Below are positions 52,248-62,100 of a stretch of 64,000 nucleotides of DNA, piece after piece. The notes beneath the pieces are model-generated. The model searched no databases. It saw only the letters and a program-made list of their open reading frames with translations, and had not been told where the DNA came from. Position 1 is the stretch's first letter, and each line of letters begins with the position of its first letter. Both the position numbers and the translations under genes were made by a program. This DNA comes from Planctomycetota bacterium (GTDB lineage: Bacteria > Planctomycetota > UBA1135 > UBA2386). Location: positions 124,001 to 188,000 of the forward strand of contig BJHM01000002.1 in NCBI GenBank assembly GCA_014192625.1, written 5' to 3'.

Positions 52248-54404
52248 ATGCACAGCTTGACACCGCTCGATTCCGTACAGGTGCCGCCGGTTTTGCCGAT
52301 GCAGAACTATGGCGCGTTTTATGGCCTCAAGGCGCTGCTTGGCGCGGCGGATTTTGACAAGGCTGGCGACCGCAACGCGGGTCTCGCTGCGCGTTCTGAG
52401 AGTGAGCGCGAGGCAGCGCGCGGCTTACTTGCAGAGCTCACCCTGTTGCATCTCTACAACAATCCGCTGACCGATGACCGCGGGCAGGTCGATCGCGTCA
52501 TGCGAGTCAACTACGACATTGACCACAGCACTTTTGCTGGCTTGGCATCGCTGCGAGTCGGCGATCTCAAAGACCAGTTGCTGAGTGCGACTGGCGAGCG
52601 CATCGCCGCGATCGGGCGGGCGTTGACGGGGCCGATGGTCGCTGCGATCGCCAAGCTGTGCGATGTGCACGAGCTGATCTTGATCGCGTCGCGCGTGCGG
52701 AAGGTGACCAAGGCGCGCACGTTGCTTGGCGCGCGCGGCACACTATCGTCGCGGCTGCAGCCCAATCATCCCACGGACGACCTGCGCGGGTTGTCGTTGC
52801 TGTGCTACTGGGGTTTGTCGATCGGTTCTGGCGATGCGTTGATTGGCTGCAATCCCGCCGTGGACACGGTTGAAAATGTGGATCGGTTGCTGCGCCATCT
52901 TGCGGAGTTGCGGGCGCAGACCGGTGCGCCGACGCAAGTCTGTGTGCTTTCCCATTTGAAGACGCAGTTAGCTTGCCTGCAACGCGGCACCCCGGTCGAG
53001 GTGATGTTTCAGAGCCTCGCGGGCACTGAGGATGCAAACCTGCGCGAGTTTGACATCACGGTAGAACTGCTCGACCAGGCCCTGACTCAGATGCGCGAAT
53101 CTGGCGCGCTGAAGGGGACCGCCAAGCAGTGCCTTTATTTCGAGACGGGCCAGGGCAGTGAGTTCACCTACGGGCGGCATCACGGCATGGATATGACGAC
53201 GACGGAAGCGTTGTGCTATGGCCTCGCACGTCGCTACGACCCGTTCATGGTCAATAATGTCACCGGCTTTATTGGCCCAGAGACGCACAAAGACGGTCGT
53301 GAAATGGTGCTCGCAAACTTGCAGGATCACTTCATGGGCAAGCTGATGGGGCTACCGATGGGCATGGCGCCGTGCTTTACATTGCACGCCCACATTGGCC
53401 TTGAGAGCCAGCAGATCGCCACGCAATTGCTCACCGCGGCGGGCGCCAACTTCTACATGGATGTGGCGCTCAACACCGACCGGATGCTCGCCTACTTTGA
53501 CACCAGTGGGCACGACGTGCAGACCTTGCGCGAAGTGTCAGGCAAGCAGCCTGCGGCGGAGTACCTGGCATGGGCCTGTGAGCGCGGCATCTTCGTCCTG
53601 AATGCTGATGGGGAGGTGTTACGTGGCCCGCGCTGGGGCGATCCGAGTCAGTTCTGCGCCAGCCAAGCTGAGTTTGAGGAACTGATCAAAGCCACCCCGT
53701 GCGTTCCTGGCTTTGCCACCGCTGGGCCGCGACCTGCGAGTAACGTCCAGCGGCGGGTGCTCGCTGACCAGGCCGCAGCGCGCGATGCGGTGTATGCCGA
53801 CTTGCGAGTTGCCGAGATCAAGACGCGCTGGGGGATGCGGTTAGTGGCGACTAAAGCCCCCTCGCGCGAAGCGCATCTAAATAGCGCAAGCCTCGGTGCG
53901 CGACTTACTGCCGATTCGCGTGCAGCCTTGCAGCATGAGTCCGCCCGAGTGCAGATTGTGGTGACGGACGGGCTCTCCGCAGAAGCCGTGCACGCAAACC
54001 TCGATGACCTGATGAACGTGTTGCTCGATGGTCTGAAGGCGCGCGGCATCTCTTTTGGGCAACCGTTGCTGGCAAAATACGGCCGCGTAAAACTCGCCGA
54101 AGATCTGGCCCAGTGTCTCGATGCCGAACTCGTCATCTGCTTGATCGGCGAGCGGCCAGGTGGTGACGCACTCGCATCGCGCAGTCTGTCCGCGTATCTC
54201 GCTTATCATCTGCGTAATCCCGAGGTGCAGCGTGTCGCGGCGACCTACAGTCGCAACGCGGCGATCGCGTTTGAATACACGGTGATCTCGAACATCTACT
54301 CTGGTGGCCTCTGTGCACTCGAGGCCGGTGCGCTGCTTGTCGAGCGCGTCAGTGAGATGCTCGATCTGAGGGCTGCTGGCAATCGGCTTGAAGCGATGCG
54401 CTGA
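52248..54404 (+). CDS. eutBC: Fused ethanolamine ammonia-lyase, EutB plus EutC in one chain
   Basis: The protein has 718 residues. Residues 1 to about 475 are EutB-like: SSRLQPNHPTDD (Arg and Gln of the substrate pocket), GDALIGCNP (Asn), YFETGQGS (Glu), HHGMDMTTTEA and NVTGFIGPE. From about 500 a EutC-like part begins: HLNSASLGARLTADSRAAL, VTDGLSAEAVH (about residue 572) and VICLIGERPGGDALASRSL, ending with a light-chain SNIYSGGL segment. The two chains are separate in E. coli (453 and 295 residues). One substrate-contact Asp of E. coli EutB, in PMGCDVCY, appears as Ala here (PMGMAPCF), and the acidic run that follows it is replaced by HIGLESQQ, so the substrate might differ. This comparison is from memory. 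The ATG at 52248 is ten bases after eutA. No shell-protein gene is near. Confidence 0.9.
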   Translation: MHSLTPLDSVQVPPVLPMQNYGAFYGLKALLGAADFDKAGDRNAGLAARSESEREAARGLLAELTLLHLYNNPLTDDRGQVDRVMRVNYDIDHSTFAGLASLRVGDLKDQLLSATGERIAAIGRALTGPMVAAIAKLCDVHELILIASRVRKVTKARTLLGARGTLSSRLQPNHPTDDLRGLSLLCYWGLSIGSGDALIGCNPAVDTVENVDRLLRHLAELRAQTGAPTQVCVLSHLKTQLACLQRGTPVEVMFQSLAGTEDANLREFDITVELLDQALTQMRESGALKGTAKQCLYFETGQGSEFTYGRHHGMDMTTTEALCYGLARRYDPFMVNNVTGFIGPETHKDGREMVLANLQDHFMGKLMGLPMGMAPCFTLHAHIGLESQQIATQLLTAAGANFYMDVALNTDRMLAYFDTSGHDVQTLREVSGKQPAAEYLAWACERGIFVLNADGEVLRGPRWGDPSQFCASQAEFEELIKATPCVPGFATAGPRPASNVQRRVLADQAAARDAVYADLRVAEIKTRWGMRLVATKAPSREAHLNSASLGARLTADSRAALQHESARVQIVVTDGLSAEAVHANLDDLMNVLLDGLKARGISFGQPLLAKYGRVKLAEDLAQCLDAELVICLIGERPGGDALASRSLSAYLAYHLRNPEVQRVAATYSRNAAIAFEYTVISNIYSGGLCALEAGALLVERVSEMLDLRAAGNRLEAMR

Positions 54405-54420
54405 GCGGCCAGCCTGCGAT

Positions 54421-54816
54421 TCATCGCTTGTCGGGCAGCCCGTGTAGAAAGCGCAATAGCGCGCCATGTCCTGCGCGCGATCCCGGATGAAAGTGCACTG
54501 AGGTTGTGCGGCACGATTTTACGGCACGCGTGAGGACGCGGCCAAACGTGACGGCTGGCAGAAGTGGATCGACGTCGCGCAGCGAACCGACCACCGCATC
54601 GGCGATGCCGGGCGCCACATCGGGGCCGATCACGATGCAGTCGTGACCGCCGGCGGCGAAGAACACTTTTTGTGCGCTGCGGAGATCGCAGGCCACGTCG
54701 ACCTGGAACCCTGACTCGCGCAGTTGACGAAGCAGCGGCAGCATCGGCCGTTCATCGGCGAGCACGGCTAAGAGGTCACAGCGGCGTTCTGGTGGCAGGC
54801 GCAAGCGGTGTTCCAT
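54421..54816 (-). CDS. Degenerate receiver-domain protein
   Basis: The protein has 131 residues. The alternating strand/helix pattern (LLAVLADERPMLPLLRQL, then FQVDVACDLRSAQKVF, then HDCIVIGPDV) looks like a response-regulator receiver. The strand that should carry the phosphorylated Asp reads DCIVIG, with Gly where Asp is expected, so it is probably a pseudo-receiver. It is convergent with eutBC, only 16 bases apart. It may instead be a chance frame, but its protein-like composition and length favour a real gene. Confidence 0.55.
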   Translation of the reverse strand: MEHRLRLPPERRCDLLAVLADERPMLPLLRQLRESGFQVDVACDLRSAQKVFFAAGGHDCIVIGPDVAPGIADAVVGSLRDVDPLLPAVTFGRVLTRAVKSCRTTSVHFHPGSRAGHGALLRFLHGLPDKR

Positions 54817-54876
54817 CGGCTGCTATGCAGTGGCGAATCAAGGTTCACACCTAGGCGAGTCGATGACGACCATGCC

Positions 54877-55923
54877 ATGGTTCGACTCACGCTGCTTATT
54901 ACGTTGCTGTTCGCTGCTCACGCTCAGTCCCAAACCCTGGCGGTGCTGCCAGCTTCGCATTCGGCTGTGGAGGGCACCACGAATACCAATGTGCCGTTTG
55001 GTCGCAGCTCGGCAGTCCGCGTGCAATGCGCCTATGATCGTTTGTTGTTTTCGGGCCCAGGAACGATCACCGAACTGGCATTCCGTTTTGACGGCAATGT
55101 GATTGGCGCGGGCAAGATCGTCGATTGCGAAATGCGGTTGTCGACCATGGCCGTATCGCTCGTTGCGATGAGCACTGACTTCGCCACCAATCGCGGTGCC
55201 GATGAGACCATCGTGTTGCCGCGCACACTGCTCACGCTCGCAGGACAGGCCACCGCTGCAGCACCGTCGCCGTTCTTGTCGCCGATCCAGCTGTCAGTGC
55301 CGTTTGCCTACAACCCAAATGGTGGTGCGCTGCTGCTTGAGATCTTGGTCTATAGCCAACCGCCAGGCAGCTATTCGCTGGACGCGACATTCGTCTGCGA
55401 CAGTCCGGAGATCGCATTTGGCCCGACCGCCTGCGCGCCACCGACCGGAATTCCGCTGCGCGTCGAAAGTGCGAGCACGCAGGTGCTCTGGGGATACCCG
55501 TTGGTCATTCGCACCTTAGACGCGGTGCCAAATAGCCTCGTCATGCTGTCGTTTGGCACATTGGAGGCAAGCCTCTGGAATGGGCTATTGCTGCCATACG
55601 ATCTCACCTCGTTTGGTGCGCCTTCGTGCTACCTCGCAACGGATCCATCGGCGGTCTTCTTTCACACGAGCCAGGGCGACGGCTCTTCGGTGTTCACCTT
55701 CTCGGTGCCCAATATGCCGCGATTGCTCGGCACCTGGCTGCGTTACCAGGCAGGCAACCTCAATGCCTCGGCCAACGCGCTGGGTGTGATCACCAGTGTC
55801 GGCAAGAAGATGCAGATCTGCGGTTTTGAGCCAGTGGCGCGGGTTTGGGCAAGTGGTGTTACTTCGACTGTGGGCGTGCGCGAAATGGGCGTCGCCCCAG
55901 TGCTGCAGATCCGGATTTTGTAG
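54877..55923 (+). CDS. Secreted beta-rich protein, function unknown
   Basis: The protein has 348 residues. The signal peptide is MVRLTLLITLLFAAHAQS. The mature protein is rich in Ser, Thr and Pro and in predicted strands (for example RSSAVRVQCAYDRLLFSG). The C-terminal 120 residues (WNGLLLPYDLTSFGAPSCYL, then FSVPNMPRLLGTWLRYQ) form a compact unit that I associate with a repeated C-terminal module of large planctomycete secreted proteins; that link is from memory and unverified. ATG 54877 gives the signal peptide; an earlier ATG at 54808 overlaps the minus-strand gene. Confidence 0.65.
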   Translation: MVRLTLLITLLFAAHAQSQTLAVLPASHSAVEGTTNTNVPFGRSSAVRVQCAYDRLLFSGPGTITELAFRFDGNVIGAGKIVDCEMRLSTMAVSLVAMSTDFATNRGADETIVLPRTLLTLAGQATAAAPSPFLSPIQLSVPFAYNPNGGALLLEILVYSQPPGSYSLDATFVCDSPEIAFGPTACAPPTGIPLRVESASTQVLWGYPLVIRTLDAVPNSLVMLSFGTLEASLWNGLLLPYDLTSFGAPSCYLATDPSAVFFHTSQGDGSSVFTFSVPNMPRLLGTWLRYQAGNLNASANALGVITSVGKKMQICGFEPVARVWASGVTSTVGVREMGVAPVLQIRIL

Positions 55924-56117
55924 ACCTTTCATTCGCTCGCTGCCCGCATCGACGAAGTTCGCTCCGGGTCGCTGCCTTCGGATTCCTGCGACGTGCGTTT
56001 TGTAGTAGCGTCACGCTGGGCCGAATCGACGCGCGCGGTCTCTGTTGGAAGTTCTTGGAACTTCGGCCGTATGGCTTTGTCATTGGGACCCAAGGTCCCC
56101 CCTGATTGCGCAATTGT
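55924..56117. promoter_or_regulatory. Leader region with two short perfect hairpins
   Basis: GAAGTTC-TTG-GAACTTC (56048-56064) and GGGACC-CAA-GGTCCC (56085-56099) are perfect stems with three-base loops, 20 bases apart. The second ends 18 bases before the ATG. They could be operators or a translation-controlling leader for the giant gene. No -35/-10 pair is evident. Confidence 0.55.
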
Positions 56118-59100
56118 ATGTCCACAACTCGCCGTGTTGCGTTGTTCTGCCTGCTCGCCACCTCGTTGCTGGTGCTTGCGGCCGTGCGCTGGCTCGGCCC
56201 CGTTTTGGCAGAAGACCTCCTGATTCAACGGCAGTACGCCGCCGCCGTTGTTGCGCTTGAAGAACTGTTGCCCGCAGCGCCCTCGGCGGATCGCGATCGG
56301 ATCTTGTTCTTGCTCGGCAAAGCACAGTTGCTTTGTGGCCGGCCCAAAGACGCGGTGGCCAGCTTTGGCCGATTGACGACCGAGTTGCCGGGTTCTGGGT
56401 TGTTATCGGCTGCGCGCTTTCAGCAGGCAAAGGCGCTTGAGGCGCAGGGGGATGTGCGCGGTGCAGCGCAGGTGTATCGCGATTGCATCGAGCGACTGAT
56501 TGGACTTGACCGCAAGAATGAGTTGGCAGCTACCTACCTCGGTCTCGCCGATAAAGCGCAGGCCAAAGAGCCGCCGGACCACGCGCGTGTCGTTTTGTTC
56601 TCTGATCTCGCGCTCGATCTCGGGCTAAAGCCCGAGGCGGGTTCAATGGTGCGATTGCACGCAGCGATGGCATTGCAGGCGCTCGGCAAGCATCCCGAGG
56701 CGATTGGACGAATGGTGCCGCTCACGCTGCAGCTGGATGTCGCCAATGGCAAACTGGCGGCAATGTTGGCGCTTGGCAGGAGTCGTCGCGCGACCAACGA
56801 TCTTGCTGGCGCGCGCACCGTGTTGCGCGACCTGCGGACGCTGGCGCCAAAGTCGCCCGAAGGCGGTGATGCGGCCTATGAGGTTGCATTGTGTTACGGC
56901 GTGCCTGCACCAGTGCCATCGCAGCTGGAGCGTGCGGTTGGCGCGTTGCAGCAATTTGAACAGCAGTATCCTGAGCACCCGAATGCCAAGCTCGCGCAGT
57001 TTTTGGTTGCGCAGTGCTACCGCAACGTCGGTCGCGGCGACGACGCGTATGCAGCGTTGCAGCGGTTTCTCGCGACCCGCGCCGACAGCGGCATAAATGA
57101 AGTCGCTTTGGCGCGCGCGATGCTGGGCGACGTTCTCCATGCGCAGAATAAAAGCGAAGCGGCAATCGTTGCCTGGCGCGAGTACTTGCAGAAGCATCCT
57201 TCGCACGGCGAATGGGAACGAGTGCAGCGCGCGATCGTTGACACCGAATACGCCATGGCATTTGCAGCGTATGTGGCTGGCAAAACCAAGTTTGATACAG
57301 CGCGGGACCTGTTCCAGAAGTTTGAGCGCGACTACCCGCTTGATCCGCGCAACCCGGATGTGTTGTGGCTGCTTGGCGACATGCTGCGGCAGGAAGAAAA
57401 ATATGACGAGGCGCGCGCTGCATTCGCACGCTGCGTCAGCAAGTATCCGGGGCGGGATAAAAGTTCTGCTGCACAGTTTGCCATTGGCGAGATCTTTGAG
57501 CAGAAGGCGTTTGACTACGAGCAGGCACTGCACGCGTTCCGTGCGGTGACCTTCGGGCCGATGCAGGGGGAGGCCGCCAACCGCATTCAGCGGCTCTTGC
57601 AGAAGCATCTGCATCTGCACACCGACCGGGTGTTTCGTACGGACGAGGCGCCAGTGTTTGAGTTGACGTCGCGCAACATCGAGACGGTGCGCGTGCGGAT
57701 CTACCGACTTGATCTGCAGGACTATTTTCGCGCGACTCAAACGGTGGGTGATGTGTCGCGCCTCGACATCGAGGTGATTGCCCCCGACCAAATCACGGAT
57801 AGCGCGGTGAAGGACTATGTTCGCTACCGCGAAACCAAACGCGAAGTGGCGCTGCCGTTCCGCGAGCCCGGTGCCTACATCATCAAGGTCGATGACCGCG
57901 AACTGGAGGCGACCACGCTGGTGCTGATCAGCGATCTCGCGTTGATCGCAAAGTCGAGCCGCCATGAGTTCTTTGTGTTCACCCAGAACTGCAAAGAAAA
58001 TCGGCCCGAGGCTGGCGTGAAGGTGTTGCTCAGTGATGGCCAGAAAGTGATCGCGGAGGGCCTCACCGGCAGCGACGGCGCATACCGATTTCGTGGCGAT
58101 GATCTGAAGAACCGCGATCAACTGAGCGTCTTTGCGATCGCCGCCGGTGGCTCTTGTGCCAGTTCGATTGATCTATCAGGCATGGGTTATTCGGTTGGCC
58201 TGTTACAGAAGGGCTACCTGTTTACCGACCGGCCGCTGTATCAGCCGGGGCAGCGCGTGCAGTGGAAGGGCATCGTGCGCGAGGTGAAGGACTTTGTGTA
58301 CCAACTGCCGCAGGCGCAGGGCTATCGCGTGCAATTGTGGAGCCCAAGTGGCCGCGTGTTGCTGCAGCAAAAAGTGGCGTTCACCGCGTTTGGCTCGTTT
58401 GCCTCGGAATGCGATCTGCCGACGGAGGCAGAGCCGGGCGAATGGCGCATCGGCGTGGATGTCGAAGGCCGCACAGAGCCCGTTGCGCAGTGTACGTTTC
58501 TAGTTGGCAAGTATGAGCGACCGCGATTGTCGCTGCGCGCAGAGCTGTCAGAACCGGTGGTCTATCGCGGGGAGGAGATTCGTGGCCGCTTCCTCGCAAG
58601 CTGGTTTTACGGGGAGCCCGCGGCTGGCAAAGAAGTGCGCTACCGCCTGAGTCTGCCGGAGGGCGGCACGATCGAGCGCACTGGCGTGACAAACGCCGCG
58701 GGCGAGTTGGAGTTTGTGTTCCCGACCACTGAGTTTGCCGAGGAGGCACTAGCACCTCTTACTGCGGAACTGGTCGCTGAATCAGTCACGACCAGCGTCG
58801 TTGTGCCGATTGTGACCACCGAGTTCACACCAGTGCTAAAGGCATCGCGCAGCGTCTACTTGGCGAAGGAGACGTTTGAGATTTTAGTGCAGCTCACCGA
58901 TCCGTCGGGCAAGCCGCTGCTGCGGGAACTAACGCTCACGTTGGCGAAGTTAGAGCAAGGCAAGGCGCGCGGCGAGCTAGTGGAACGCGAGGTGGCTCGC
59001 AAGCCTGCGGCCACGGACAAGGGTGGCAAAGCTAAGGTTTCGTTCGCTGCGGATGTGGGCGGGCAGTATCGGGTCCGTGCCTTTTGCGCGGATCGTTTTG

Positions 59101-62100
59101 GCAATCCGGTCAGCGGCGAGATGCTGCTCACGATCTCTGGTGACGACGATCAAACGCGACTGCGGCTGCTCAGTGATCGATCGACCTATCAGGTTGGCGA
59201 AACGGCGACCCTGAAGGTCATGAATCGCGCCGGCAAAAAGCTCGCGCTGCTGACCTGGCAAGGTGACGGCATCCTCAGTTATGAGACGCGGCTTCTGCCG
59301 GCGGGCGAGTCGCTACTTGAACTGGCAGTGCGCGCTGAGCACGCGCCAAACTTTGCGCTGGGAATTGCGATGATCGACGGCAACCGGTTGCACACGCAGG
59401 ACTGTCCGTTTCGCGTGCTGCGCGATTTGCACATCGAGCTCAAGGTTCCCGCTGCAGCAAAGCCCGGTGCGTCCATCGAGGTTTTTATCACGGCGCGCGA
59501 CTCGCAGGGCAAGCCAGTCGTTGCGGAAGTTGCGCTGCTGATTGTCGATCAGTCGTTGCTCGCGCAAAGCGGTGACAATGCGCCGTCGATTGGTGGCTTT
59601 TTCTATGGCGATGTGCGCGAGACCAACTTTCGCACCAGCAGCAGCTGCACATGGGCCTATGACGCAAAGTCTCGGCGCGTGAATGCGGCGCTGCTAGCGG
59701 AGGAGCGGCAGCGCCTTGGCGACACGACTAGAGATGGCGATTCGAATGCTCCTGACGAAAGTGCCAGGCAGCTGGGTCGTGATGCCCCGAGACCGCAGGC
59801 TGCGGCTCCGGTTATTGGTAATGCTGGTGGGATGCCCGCGGCTTCAAGCCCGCAATCGCTGCCAGCAATAGCGGGTCTACAAGGTGGCGGTAGCGATGGT
59901 GCGGCCGGCCGTTTTGGTTTGCAGCAGCAGGCCGGGGAGCCAGCGAACGAGTTTGCGAAACCGGATGCGAATGTGGCGCTGATACGGAACCAGCTCAACC
60001 TGCATGACGGACTGGGTGCTGGCAGCAATCTTGGTGAGCAAGAACAGACGATTGAGTTCCGGCGCAACTTGGGTTTGGCAGAAACAATCACCGCGAACGA
60101 TGGCAAAGACGGGAGCCTGCCAAATGGGAGCCTCAAGTTTGCGCGCCGGTTTGCGTCTGCGGATCAGAGTGAAAAAGCTGGCTACCTGAATCAGCATGGC
60201 GCGTTCAGCGACTCGGCAGAATTGTTCTTCGATGCGGGGGCGGCGGCCCTGCTGCGCGTTGACTTCCGCGAAACCGGCGCATGGTTGCCGGCGATCGTCA
60301 CGGCTGCTGATGGGCAAGGCGTGGCAAAGGTCACCATGCCGCAGTTGAACACCGGCTGGTCGGTGACGGCGCGCGCTGTTACCGCAGACACCTCGGTTGG
60401 GGAGGCTTTTGGGTCGCTGCAAACCCAGCAGGATTTGCAAGTGGATATCGTTTCGCCCCGCGTGCTGACCGAAGGCGACACGACTGAGATCACCGTCCGC
60501 GTGCACAACCTGACAACTGCGGCACTTGATGGCAAGGTGCTGTTGCGTATGCCGGCGGTCGCTACGCAGCAGGATCAAACGGCATTGGTGAAGCTCAACG
60601 CGCATGGTGAAGGTGCTGCTTCGTTTCCGCTGACGGCGCACACCGAGCCGGTCGAGATCGAAGCCTCCGTCATCGCGGGGGCGCATTCGGATCGGATGAA
60701 AGTCGTCCTGCCGGTGCTGCCATTTGGTGCCGAGGTGGTGGATGGCCGTTCTGGCAGCACACGTGATCAAGCGACGTTTGAGCTTGGGCTTGCCGAGGAG
60801 CGTGACTACTCCGCGTTGCGAATGATGGTTGAACTCGGTCCCGATCCGGGGCGCGATCTGGTCAGTGCGGCGCTTGGCACGGGCTACCTCCCGCGCAGTT
60901 GCATGCAGGTCGCGGACACGAACCTTGCGCGCAGTAGCAAAGGTCTTGGCGCACTGGTGGTGCTCGATCATCTTGAACGCTGCAGCCTCGGCACCAAGGC
61001 CGACCACGCGCGGTTGCTCGGCACGGCGCAGGGCCTATTGCAGACGCTGCTCGCGAGTCAGTTGACGGACGGCAGCGTTGCTTGGGTCGGCAACAAGTTG
61101 CCGGACCTGCGCAGCACGTGTCAATTCGTGCGCTTCCTCGCCGCCGCGCGCCGCCGTGGTTTGCTATTGGTAGAGGAGCCGCAAAGTCGTGCTGTTGAGT
61201 GGCTGTTGCAGGGGCTCAGCAAGGCAGGCGCAGAACAGCGTGCCGATATGTTGTGGGCGCTTGCGTCGGCTGATCGTGCACGCTTTGAAGTGCTCAACTC
61301 GACGCATCGCGCACGCATTGGGTTGTCGGTTGATGGCCTTGCCCGCCTCGCGCTTGCGTGGCATGAAGTAAAGCGGCCAGAGCTTGCGCTTGAAGTGATC
61401 GACTCGCTGCGCAGCGTGTTGCCACAGGCTGTGACTGGCAATACGACCAACGAGACCCTCGCGCTGGCAGCGCGTGCGTTGCTGCTCACCGACAAGCGTG
61501 ATGCCCTAGGCACCAAACTTCTCTCGCAGGTAGAGCAGTTACGCCGTGGTTCTTCGTATGGCACCAGTGAGGCGACCACCGCTGCACTACAACTGCTCGC
61601 GCTCGCGCGCGGCAGTGATGCGGGGCCGGTGCGTGCTACCGAGGTGGTGGTCTTGGTAAATGGTGAAAAGCTTGCCACGCAGCCGCGCACAGCAGGCGCC
61701 ACCGAGACGAGTTTTGTCGTGCCGGTCGAGTGGCTGAAGCCGCGTGGCAACAAGGTCCAAATCTCGGTTGCTGGTGGCGGCGAAGCGTTTTATTCGGTCA
61801 GTTTGATTGGTTTCGCGCGGGGCTTCCGCGATGCGGACCGCAACACCGGACTGATAAACGTCGAACGCAGCTATCGCGCAACACCACGCCGGTTTGGTGA
61901 CCAAATAGTGCCGTCGGGCTTCGATGTGATTGTCGGAAAAAACATCCCGACCTTCGTAAATACGATCACGCAGCTGCAGGCGGGTGAGAGTGCCATGGTG
62001 CAGATCTCGTTTGCGGTGCGGCTCGATGCGGACAAGGCGCGGATGCTGCCGCTAATCGTGGAGGAACCGATCCCCGCCGGGTGCTCGGTGTCGCGCGCTT

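Noticed and set aside
60004-61007. Frames on both strands inside the macroglobulin gene
   Set aside because: The long plus-strand frame from 56118 is continuous and shows macroglobulin motifs; the others are shadows.
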